A stretch of 13,367 nt of DNA from JBOFSQ01 sp051651625. GTDB lineage: Bacteria > Planctomycetota > Planctomycetia > Pirellulales > Thermoguttaceae. The translations under genes were made by a program, and so were the position numbers. The DNA lies in contig JBOFSQ010000055.1 of NCBI GenBank assembly GCA_051651625.1, forward strand, positions 1 through 13,367, in the 5' to 3' direction. A model generated the notes under the pieces. That model was not told the origin of the DNA and made no database searches. It saw only the letters and a list, made by a program, of their open reading frames with translations. Below, piece after piece: positions 7,080-13,364 of the stretch. How positions within the stretch are numbered: position 1 is the stretch's first letter; every line of letters begins with the position of its first letter.

Positions 7080-9236
7080 ATGTTCCCCACATCAAAAAAA
7101 ATCTTGGCACTCACGATGGCGACACTTTCACTCGCGTTTTCTGCGGACAATTTCGCTGCGGAAATGTCTCCGAAACCTGCGTATCCGAACGCGAAAAAGG
7201 TCACGCAAACCGACGACTACTTCGGTATCACCGTCGCCGATCCGTACCGCTGGATGGAAGAAAAGTCGCCCGAACTCGACCAGTGGATCGCAGACGAAAA
7301 CGCAATCACACAAAGTTATCTTCGCACGATTCCGTTCCGCGAAAAACTCCGCAAAGAACTCACCGACACAATCAACTATCCAAAACACTCGCTCCCGTGG
7401 AGCAAAAATGGACGACTGTTCTACTTCAAAAACACTGGTCTGCAAAACCAGTCGGTACTCTACACGATTGATCCAAACACGACCGCTCCAAACGCAAACG
7501 AGCCGCGCGTCCTGATCGATCCGAATACGATGTCGGCTGGCGGAACGGTCGCCATCTCCGGCGTCTCGGTTTCACGCGACGGAAAACTGCTCGCGTATTC
7601 TGTCGCCAAGAGCGGCTCCGATTGGAACACGATTCACGTCATCGACATCGCCACCGGCGAAACGCTCCCCGACTGCGTTGAGTGGGTCAAGTTCAGCGGT
7701 ATCGCGTGGCAAGGGAACGGATTCTACTACAGCCGCTACGACGCACCACCCGAAGACAAACTCCTCACAAGCAAAAACGAGTTCCACAAAATCTACTATC
7801 ACAAAGTCGGTTCGCCGCAAACCGATGACGTTCTCATCGACGAAGACCGCGAACATCCGCTGCGAAATCGTACCGCCACAACCGACTACGACGAGAACTA
7901 CCTCTTCATCAGCTCCAGCGAATCGACCTACGGCGAGACGCTCAAGTTTCGTCCAACTTCGGCACCGATAAACGCGGCGTTCGTTACGATTGTCGATACG
8001 TTCGATTCGGAATACTCGCTCGTTGCGGTCTTCGGCGATGCGTTTTACTTTTTGACCGACCGCGACGCGCCGAACAAACGACTCGTTCGCATCTCGCCCG
8101 CCGCACCGACGCCCGAAAACTGGAACGACATTATCCCCGAAGGCGAGTCGCTTCTTGAAAGTGTTCAGTACATCGGCGGGAGATTTGTTGCGACGACGTT
8201 GCAAGACGCCGCGCACGTCGCCACCGTTTACGATAACCGCGGCACAAAACTCCGCGACGTTGCACTGCCGACGCTCGGAGTCGTCTCGTTTTCAGGCGAA
8301 CCGGATGCGCCGCAGTATTTCCAGTCGTTCACGTCGTTCACATATCCGACCGTCATCGAACGCGGCAACGACATCAACAGCGACACTCGTGAGCCATTTT
8401 TCCCGGCGGCTATCGACATCGACCAAGCCGAGTTCGTCACCGAGCGAGTTTGGTACACCAACAGCGACGGGAAGAAAGTCCCGATTTTTCTCTGCCATAA
8501 AGCGGGTCTCAAACGCGACGGGCAAATGCCGGTTTTGCTTTATGGTTACGGCGGTTTCAATGCGAGTATGAAGCCGTCGTTTTCGGCGGAGCGGCTGGTA
8601 TTTTTGCGGAACGGCGGTGTCTACGCGATGGCGATTTTGCGCGGCGGCGGCGAGTACGGGCAGACGTGGCACGAAGCGGGGACGAAGTTTCAGCGGCAAA
8701 ACGTTTTCGACGACTTCATCGCTGCGGCGGAGTTTCTCATAAACGAAAAGTACACGTCGCCGGCGAAGCTCGCGGTGATGGGCGGGTCGAACGGCGGTTT
8801 GCTTGTCGGTGCGGTCGTGACGCAGCGACCGGAACTTTTCCGTGCTGGTGTTCTTCGTGTTGGCGTTCTTGACATGTTGCGTTATCATCTTTTCACGATA
8901 GGTTGGGCGTGGAAGCGTGACTACGGCAGCAGTGCCGACAGCCGCGAGATGGTGGAGTGTCTTCTGCGTTACTCGCCGCTTCACAACGTCAAGGCGGGCG
9001 TTGATTATCCGTCGCTGCTGGTCATGACATCCGACCACGACGACCGCGTTGTCCCAGCGCACTCATTCAAGTTTACCGCGACGATGCAAGAAGTTAGCAC
9101 GAGTGTGAACCCGATTTACATCCGCGTCGAGACCGACGCCGGACACGGTGCTGGCAAACCGATCAGCAAAATCATCGACGAATCGACCGACATGTGGTCG
9201 TTCGTGATGGAACAGATCGGAATGAAGATGGAGTAG
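7080..9236 (+). CDS. Secreted prolyl oligopeptidase (peptidase family S9A)
   Basis: 718 aa, normal for S9A. It is a serine peptidase that cuts short peptides after proline. An N-terminal signal peptide (basic KK at 6-7, hydrophobic 8-20, likely cut near NFA/AE at residue 26) suggests export. A beta-propeller region (about 90-440) follows the N-terminal segment DPYRWME (54-60). The alpha/beta-hydrolase domain then carries the triad: Ser570 in GGSNGG, Asp654 in SDHDDRVVP, His689 in AGHG. Tyr488-Gly-Tyr and RGGGEYG (521-527) are also family features. No clear Shine-Dalgarno precedes the ATG at 7080; Met13 is a possible alternative start but would shorten the signal peptide. The gene has its own strong promoter and ends 22 bases before the tRNA. 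A short repeat GTAGAC/GTCTAC (9233-9253) spans the stop but has no T-run. Confidence 0.95.
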   Translation: MFPTSKKILALTMATLSLAFSADNFAAEMSPKPAYPNAKKVTQTDDYFGITVADPYRWMEEKSPELDQWIADENAITQSYLRTIPFREKLRKELTDTINYPKHSLPWSKNGRLFYFKNTGLQNQSVLYTIDPNTTAPNANEPRVLIDPNTMSAGGTVAISGVSVSRDGKLLAYSVAKSGSDWNTIHVIDIATGETLPDCVEWVKFSGIAWQGNGFYYSRYDAPPEDKLLTSKNEFHKIYYHKVGSPQTDDVLIDEDREHPLRNRTATTDYDENYLFISSSESTYGETLKFRPTSAPINAAFVTIVDTFDSEYSLVAVFGDAFYFLTDRDAPNKRLVRISPAAPTPENWNDIIPEGESLLESVQYIGGRFVATTLQDAAHVATVYDNRGTKLRDVALPTLGVVSFSGEPDAPQYFQSFTSFTYPTVIERGNDINSDTREPFFPAAIDIDQAEFVTERVWYTNSDGKKVPIFLCHKAGLKRDGQMPVLLYGYGGFNASMKPSFSAERLVFLRNGGVYAMAILRGGGEYGQTWHEAGTKFQRQNVFDDFIAAAEFLINEKYTSPAKLAVMGGSNGGLLVGAVVTQRPELFRAGVLRVGVLDMLRYHLFTIGWAWKRDYGSSADSREMVECLLRYSPLHNVKAGVDYPSLLVMTSDHDDRVVPAHSFKFTATMQEVSTSVNPIYIRVETDAGHGAGKPISKIIDESTDMWSFVMEQIGMKME

Positions 9237-9257
9237 ACCCGTAACGAGTCTACAAAC

Positions 9258-9330
9258 GCCCTCGTAGCTCAGGGGATAGAGCGACGGTTTCCTAAACCGT
9301 AGGTCGTTGGTTCGAATCCAATCGGGGGTA
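9258..9330 (+). tRNA. tRNA-Arg (anticodon CCT)
   Basis: A complete 73-nt cloverleaf. Acceptor GCCCTCG (9258-9264) pairs with CGGGGGT (9323-9329), including two G-T wobbles; the discriminator is A9330. D stem GCTC/GAGC (9267-9270, 9279-9282). Anticodon stem ACGGT/ACCGT (9284-9288, 9296-9300) with loop TTCCTAA and anticodon CCT at 9291-9293, reading AGG. T stem GTTGG/CCAAT with loop TTCGAAT. CCA is not encoded. No separate promoter is evident, so it may be expressed by read-through from the peptidase gene or from a promoter inside it. Its 3' half is the probable integration target of the neighbouring element. Confidence 0.95.
9292..9330. other. Probable attachment site (attL-like) in the tRNA-Arg 3' half
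   Basis: The integrase reading frame on the minus strand runs straight through the tRNA 3' half. Its last residues, LDSNQRPTV, are the reverse-strand translation of the T-arm and anticodon arm, and its TAG stop (9292-9294) lies in the anticodon loop. Elements integrating at tRNA 3' ends commonly regenerate the tRNA in this way. Exact core limits cannot be set because the partner site is not in the window. Confidence 0.6.
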
Positions 9331-9342
9331 AAAAGCGTTGCG

Positions 9343-9383
9343 CCCCGTGTTTTCTAGTGTCGCTGATGCTACAAAACACGGGG
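9343..9383. repeat. Perfect 11-bp inverted repeat next to the attachment site
   Basis: CCCCGTGTTTT (9343-9353) and AAAACACGGGG (9373-9383) flank a 19-base spacer, starting 12 bases beyond the tRNA. It lies within the integrase C-terminal coding region. On the plus strand it could end tRNA transcription, though only GGGGTTTC follows. It could also be paired integrase arm sites. Confidence 0.6.
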
Positions 9384-9439
9384 TTTCAGAAAGTCCGTTT
9401 GTCGCGTCTTGCGCCAAATGCCCCCATTTTTCCTCCTGC

Positions 9440-9463
9440 TTCACACACTTGTTCACACACTTG
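9440..9463. repeat. Two tandem 12-bp direct repeats
   Basis: TTCACACACTTG occurs twice back to back (9440-9451, 9452-9463), encoding NKCVNKCV on the minus strand in the integrase tail, past the catalytic tyrosine. Direct repeats beside an att site can be arm-type binding sites; replication slippage is the simpler explanation. Confidence 0.6.
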
Positions 9464-10057
9464 TTTTCAGTGTTTACGTCCGAAACATTTTTGAACGACG
9501 CGACCAACGACGCAAAATCGTCCGTCGAAAATCGCTGATAGTATTGCAACGCAACTTGTGGAGAGTGTCCCAAAATCTGACCTATCAAATCGACTCGTCC
9601 GCGAAGTTCGGGATACTTGCCACTGTACAGGTCTTTCTCACAACTCGCACGCATATTGTTGCCAATCATCGGAACGATAGGCAGCCCCGCCTTCTTGCAA
9701 ATCTTGTCAAACACCGTAGCCAGATTCGCCGCTTTGATGTTACCGCTGCGATCAGGTTTGCGCTTGATATAGGCAGGGCAACGATTCTCAATCACCCACT
9801 CCGCACCGACCGCCGCTTGCTCGGCGCAGTCCAAAAGTGGACGCATTATTTCAGGAAATATCGGTACGAAGCGTTCACTCTTAGTCTTCGTCGAATGCAC
9901 ACGCAGCATTGACTTGTCCCAGATAACGTCCGTCCACCGCAAACGCAAAACTTCACAGCAACGACGAAGCCCACCGAAACGCCAAAGCGCGATGATGAGC
10001 CGCCACTCTGCACACGGCGCGTATTACATATCTGACACGTTTTTTAACTGGCAACAG

Positions 10058-11707
10058 TCAATTACGAGGAAAGCCGCGGCGTTGCGTATCATCACGGAGC
10101 TGAGATGAATCTCCACGCGGAGGCGGAGCCGTCTCTCTTTGCCCGGCACTGTTGCTGGCGGCGGAGAGAATCTGTACAATTTCCTCCATTCCCTGCCCCA
10201 TTCCCATTCCCAGAGGATCATATCCGGACTTGGCGTTTACATCTGCTCCTTTTGCCAGATCAAGCGGAGTCTCTCCCATTCCCACTCCCATTCCCCGAGG
10301 ATCATATCCGGACTTCGCGTTTACATCTGCTCCTTTGGAAACAAGAAATCTGATAATATCAATCATCTGTTCGCGTTTACTTGGGTCGAGGGTGTTTCTT
10401 TTCCACGAATATACCTCTACGACAGTATGGAGCGGAGTTTTGTCATTACCACCTTTCGCATTAACATCTGCCCCTTGGGAAATAAGAAATTTAGCAACTT
10501 CGACATCTCCTTTCTCCACTGCGATATGGAGCGGGGTTTTATTGAGCGGAGTTCCATATACATCTCCTTCATCTCTGCCACCTTTTGCATTAACATCTGC
10601 TCCTTGGGAAACGAGAAACTTCACGACTTCAATGTTTCCTTCCTCCACCGCTGCGTGGAGCGGGGTAGAGCCGCCGTCTTCTTCGGCTTTCGCATTAACA
10701 TCTACCCCTTGGGAAATAAGAAATTTAGCAACTTCGACATCCTTATTCTCCGCCGCTATATGGAGCAGCGTAATGCCACGCTCAACCACCTTGGTATCCG
10801 CTCCTTTAGAAACGAGAAATTTAACGATAGCGGCATTCCCAAATCCCGCCGCCCAATGGAGCGGAGTCACACCGTCGCTGTTTTTCGTCTCAATTTTCGC
10901 ATTAACATCTGCACCTTGTGAAACAAAAAACATAAGATATTTAAGGACAAGATTTTTGTCCGCATTCTTACTCTTGTCTTTCCCCAAACTCATCAGGTAG
11001 CGCACTATCGCATCTCTTCCATAATTTGCGATATATTTGTCGGTTTCTGCACGTTCTGCGGCGGTTAAAACTGGGGGAGCAACATCTGCAACGGTCAATG
11101 TGGCTGGAACAATGTCACCCAAACTTAAGTTATTAACATTCCCACCACCGGTTTTAGAGAGAAGCAGCGCGAGGCATACGATTCCCGCAACGGCAACGCC
11201 CGCGATTCCCGCGATGATTGCTGGTTTGGGCAATAGTTTGGTTTTCTCGATGAATGGTGCAGAGGAAGACATAACCGATTGCACCACTCGCTTGGCGTCC
11301 GCCATAATAGGCACAGCGACGCTGGTTCCACATTTGATACAAACAACCTGTTCAGGATTGAGCGCAACGCCGCATTGGCGGCAGAACTTTTTGTGTCCGA
11401 TGGGCTTGGCACCACACGCCATACATGCGGCAGCTTGTTCTGAAATGGCGTTGCCGCAATTCGTGCAATACAACTGTTTCGGTGCGAAATGCGGCACTGG
11501 AACTGTTCGTGCTGCTTGAGACGCGGTGGGCGGCGGAACGGTAGCTTGGCTCGGAAAAACGAGTCCCTTGATTCTCGCGGCAACAATTTGTTGGTCGTTA
11601 AAAAGTACCGCAGTATCTGGGCGAACTACGCCCGCGCTGACCAATTCCAAAAGTTCTTGCTTCGAGACTTTCTGCCACGTTCCATTGCGTTGAATCTGGA
11701 TTTTCAT
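10058..11707 (-). CDS. GYF_2-like / double zinc-ribbon / single-TM ankyrin-repeat protein
   Basis: 549 aa. Order: a GYF_2-like domain (about 1-52, ending IKGLVF); two zinc ribbons with CxxC pairs at Cys81/84 and 95/98, then Cys109/112 and 123/126; one TM helix (about 163-184); a helical linker; then about six ankyrin repeats (about 253-510) with TPLHWAA, TPLHAAV and TPLHIAV; and a short polar tail. Lysines before the helix suggest N-terminus inside and ankyrins outside, an inference. Ankyrins bind proteins and zinc ribbons may bind nucleic acid or protein; the partner is unknown. The ATG at 11705-11707 is chosen because GAAAGG lies 7 nt upstream and the domain begins there; the frame stays open to 11770 without domain sequence. 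A+T-rich codons differ from the host genes, and recent internal duplications are present. Probably cargo of the element. The stop is 35 bases before the integrase frame. Confidence 0.85.
   Translation of the reverse strand: MKIQIQRNGTWQKVSKQELLELVSAGVVRPDTAVLFNDQQIVAARIKGLVFPSQATVPPPTASQAARTVPVPHFAPKQLYCTNCGNAISEQAAACMACGAKPIGHKKFCRQCGVALNPEQVVCIKCGTSVAVPIMADAKRVVQSVMSSSAPFIEKTKLLPKPAIIAGIAGVAVAGIVCLALLLSKTGGGNVNNLSLGDIVPATLTVADVAPPVLTAAERAETDKYIANYGRDAIVRYLMSLGKDKSKNADKNLVLKYLMFFVSQGADVNAKIETKNSDGVTPLHWAAGFGNAAIVKFLVSKGADTKVVERGITLLHIAAENKDVEVAKFLISQGVDVNAKAEEDGGSTPLHAAVEEGNIEVVKFLVSQGADVNAKGGRDEGDVYGTPLNKTPLHIAVEKGDVEVAKFLISQGADVNAKGGNDKTPLHTVVEVYSWKRNTLDPSKREQMIDIIRFLVSKGADVNAKSGYDPRGMGVGMGETPLDLAKGADVNAKSGYDPLGMGMGQGMEEIVQILSAASNSAGQRETAPPPRGDSSQLRDDTQRRGFPRN
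10197..10336. repeat. In-frame 84-bp tandem duplication in the ankyrin gene
   Basis: The segment 10197-10252 recurs 84 bases on at 10281-10336 with three differences in 56 bases. The period is 28 codons: GADVNAKSGYDP, a Gly/Met-rich stretch, then TPLDLAK. Each copy repeats the end of an ankyrin unit plus GMG-rich sequence, so the last ankyrin unit was duplicated incompletely and recently. Confidence 0.85.
10454..10740. repeat. Near-identical ankyrin DNA segments 234 bp apart
   Basis: About 53 bases at 10454-10506 match 10688-10740 with one difference (G/A), an offset of 78 codons. Looser copies start near 10587 and 10901. Such DNA-level identity between ankyrin units suggests recent duplication or gene conversion. 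Confidence 0.75.
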
Positions 11708-11833
11708 AGTGTGCCCTTTCAAAGAAGTGAGGATGGAGAGACGGAAACTGCAAACCTCACGATCAAGCACACCCAGAAACGAAAACGGGGCGACTTGACC
11801 GTGTCGCCCTCGTTACCCCAACCAAAGGGCACA
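11708..11833 (-). promoter_or_regulatory. Ribosome binding site and its complementary leader segment (ankyrin gene)
   Basis: On the minus strand the Shine-Dalgarno region reads AAAGGGCACA (11719-11710), seven bases from its AAAGG to the ATG. A leader segment UGUGCCCUUU (11833-11824) is its exact 10-base complement. Pairing would hide the site. The complementary segment overlaps the 3' arm of the upstream leader stem, so the two pairings exclude each other. This is the layout of a translational switch. The same 10-bp inverted repeat could instead be the ends of a 124-bp MITE-like insert, but no target duplication is evident. Confidence 0.55.
11782..11809 (-). terminator. Terminator-like hairpin in the ankyrin leader
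   Basis: On the minus strand GGGCGAC, an 8-nt loop and GTCGCCC (11809-11788) form a 7-bp stem, followed by CGTTTTCGTTTC. The T-tract is interrupted, so termination would be partial. It sits about 80 bases before the ATG and downstream of the structured stem, as an attenuator would. It could simply end transcripts arriving from the replication gene. Confidence 0.5.
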
Positions 11834-11892
11834 TACCACAACATCGACCAAACGCCCCTTTCGGGACGCGGCAACGATATTGTTGGTATGCC
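11828..11892 (-). ncRNA. Structured leader element upstream of the ankyrin gene (bulged long stem with GAAA hairpin)
   Basis: On the minus strand the 5' arm (11892-11875) pairs with the 3' arm (11846-11828) over 17 bp with a bulged A and a 2-nt bulge: GGCA with UGCC, UACCA with UGGUA, then CAAUAUCG with CGAUGUUG (one U-G wobble). Inside, CGUCCC-GAAA-GGGGCG (11868-11853) forms a 6-bp hairpin capped by a GNRA tetraloop. Internal-loop bases UUGCCG and UUUGGU face each other. I do not recognise a known riboswitch class. It may be an aptamer-like leader, a small RNA or a dispersed structured repeat. The frame through it gives no recognisable protein. Confidence 0.45.
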
Positions 11893-11943
11893 TTGAATCT
11901 GGTTGTATTTACGAGGGCTCAACAATCGCTTACGCGAAATCTA

Positions 11944-11949
11944 ATTATA
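11944..11949 (-). promoter_or_regulatory. Candidate -10 (TATAAT) for the ankyrin gene
   Basis: A perfect TATAAT on the minus strand, in an A/T-rich stretch. The best -35 at 17-18 spacing (TATCGA/TTATCG) is poor, so an activator may be required or the match may be chance. Start near 11937 would give a leader of about 230 nt containing all the structures listed here. Confidence 0.45.
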
Positions 11950-12086
11950 CGAACTAAACGGACTCTTCGATAAAAAATCTCCGTGTGGTGATTTGAAAAA
12001 TGACAAACGAGGGTGGGCATTCTATCGCAGTCTAAACGGGCGTCAATCGGGGCAGGAAATGTCTTCGCGCCGTGCTTCCTCCGAAA

Positions 12087-12112
12087 TGATACGGTATCGC
12101 TATCGCGTATCA
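12087..12112. repeat. Inverted repeat TGATACG/CGTATCA with internal TATCGC repeats
   Basis: TGATACG (12087-12093) and CGTATCA (12106-12112) flank a 12-base spacer. TATCGC occurs twice in tandem across 12095-12106. It lies 27 bases beyond the replication gene stop, in the 431-base gap 11708-12138. It might be an operator or replication-related site; no T-run makes it a terminator. The rest of the gap toward 11950 shows nothing else I can name. Confidence 0.4.
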
Positions 12113-12138
12113 ACCTTCAATGACTATTTTGGACGTTC

Positions 12139-13335
12139 TTACCCAGCGCGTTTTAGCGAGTTCGCGGCAATCGACATCTTGGCGGAACGCTCAACGAGCC
12201 GTTCGTGAATGCGTTCCTTGTGTTTGCGCATCTCATTCGCCGCTGTCTCGCCAACTTGTTTTGCGTCTCCTTCGATACCAAGAATCGCCATTGCCGCAGC
12301 CAAGCAGCCGCTCGCCTGTCTCAAAAGAGCATCCGCAGAACAATCCAATGCAACTTTCTGGCGCGGGACAACTTCACGCCGTACACCGTCAACGCCCGGA
12401 AAGTATTCTCGAAACCGTTCCTGAACTTCGCGCCACACCGGCGCGACCGCTTGCTTGTTTTCTCTGCCGCGCTTTTTCGGCGCGCTCAAAAGACGAAACC
12501 AAAGAGTCGTAAGCCACACAACAAGAGCTGGCTCGATTTCTTGCAAATCGCGTATCGTGTTGATTCGATGAAACTTGAGTGCGTCACGACGCAAACGAAA
12601 CTCGACGCGCGTTACCGGTTGTGAAAAGTGTTCGTCACCGCCGAAGCAGCAATCGACCATCCGGCAAAACTTGACCGGCTCCGACACCATCATTTTCTCC
12701 ATTTCACGAACCTTATCGTAGATGCAAACTTGAATGTCTTTGCCGAGACTGAATGTTTCTGCGTCTCCGTAACGTCCGTGAGTTGCCCACTTCCCCGCCT
12801 TCGTGATGACGCGGCGTGAATTGATGAGTTTGAAAAACTCGCCGACCGAGCGCTCGACCATCACTTGCAAATCGACACGCGACACAATTTCTTTCTCGAC
12901 TTCAAATCCAATCGCATCAAGCCAGCCGCGAAAGCTCGCGTGTACCGCGAAGAGGTTTTGTCCGATTAGAGCTTCCGCACCGTAACGAATACGAATCGGT
13001 TGTATTTTGTCGGTCGGGTTTGCGTGTATCAAAACTTGCGTGCCGCCCGCTTCAAGAATGTAACGATAGTAGACACCTTTGCCGCCGCCGTGCGGTTGCA
13101 TCCGAAACGTAAAGCCGTCAAGTTCGATGGTCGGGTCGCCGCCGCGTTTTTTTTGTGATCGTTCGCGGGCCTCTTCGAATCGCTCCGTGAGTTGCGCAAA
13201 CGTTTGCGTATGCCACTTGCCATTGAAGCCGACAACGACGCCGCCATCATACCCGCCCATTATGCGTTGCGGAGCGGGCGAAACGTCGGGATTTGTACCG
13301 TCCGGCTCCGATGCGGGATCGGTATCGGTGTACAA
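12139..13335 (-). CDS. Replication initiation factor (Rep) of an integrative or plasmid-like element
   Basis: About 398 aa, resembling planctomycete replication initiation factor domain proteins (Rep_trans-like rolling-circle initiators, which nick the origin through a tyrosine). Seen, counting from TTG: N-terminal YDGGVVVGFNGKW (29-41), SRVDLQV (152-158), IYDK (205-208, Tyr206 a candidate catalytic residue), TRVEFRLRR (242-250), then a helical C-terminus rich in charge. The start is uncertain. TTG at 13333-13335 is preferred because AGGGGGGTGA, close to the anti-SD complement, ends two bases before it. GTG at 13339-13341 overlaps that motif. The frame stays open to the window edge, so a start outside is possible. 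Same strand as the ankyrin gene, 431 bases apart. Family call moderately sure; the nicking function is inferred. Confidence 0.7.
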   Translation of the reverse strand: MYTDTDPASEPDGTNPDVSPAPQRIMGGYDGGVVVGFNGKWHTQTFAQLTERFEEARERSQKKRGGDPTIELDGFTFRMQPHGGGKGVYYRYILEAGGTQVLIHANPTDKIQPIRIRYGAEALIGQNLFAVHASFRGWLDAIGFEVEKEIVSRVDLQVMVERSVGEFFKLINSRRVITKAGKWATHGRYGDAETFSLGKDIQVCIYDKVREMEKMMVSEPVKFCRMVDCCFGGDEHFSQPVTRVEFRLRRDALKFHRINTIRDLQEIEPALVVWLTTLWFRLLSAPKKRGRENKQAVAPVWREVQERFREYFPGVDGVRREVVPRQKVALDCSADALLRQASGCLAAAMAILGIEGDAKQVGETAANEMRKHKERIHERLVERSAKMSIAANSLKRAG

Positions 13336-13364
13336 TGTCACCCCCCTGTTAGTAATCGGGGGGG
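13336..13364 (-). promoter_or_regulatory. Hairpin sequestering the rep ribosome binding site
   Basis: On the minus strand seven Cs (13364-13358), an 11-nt spacer and six Gs (13346-13341) can form a 6-bp all-G:C stem. The G-run is the Shine-Dalgarno for the preferred TTG start, five bases further on. The stem would restrict initiation and keep Rep low. Homopolymer runs near the window edge may carry sequencing length errors. Confidence 0.45.

Larger units (their letters stand above)
9292..10023 (-). pseudogene. Tyrosine recombinase (integrase), catalytic domain only; N-terminal part missing
   Basis: The open frame is 243 codons after a TAA at 10024-10026. It begins YAPCAEWRLIIALWRFGGLR, already inside the catalytic domain. 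Catalytic set seen (fragment numbering): Arg20 (GGLR), Lys45 or Lys47 (TKTKS), Arg125 in NNMRAS (Asn in place of the usual His three residues before Arg, as I recall for planctomycete integrases), His153 (GHSPQ) and Tyr162 nine residues later. The core-binding and arm-binding domains, normally 100-200 residues, are absent. No good ATG exists near the frame start; the first TTG is 9946-9948, after Arg20. The C-terminus crosses the tRNA. A deletion or insertion event near the ankyrin gene's 3' end, 35 bases upstream, probably removed the 5' part. A nonsense mutation or frameshift with decayed upstream sequence is the alternative. Confidence 0.75.

Noticed and set aside
11719..11925. 68-codon minus-strand frame over the ankyrin leader
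   Set aside because: It covers the hairpins, has no recognisable domain and no clear SD; more likely structured non-coding sequence.
11919..12208. Short frames on both strands between rep and the ankyrin leader, checked as possible excisionase
   Set aside because: No helix-turn-helix pattern, no SD, basic low-information peptides.
13354..13362. AATCGGGGG matching the tRNA 3' end (9320-9328) as a possible attR
   Set aside because: Only nine bases with a G-run, placed in the rep leader; the rest of the tRNA 3' half is absent.
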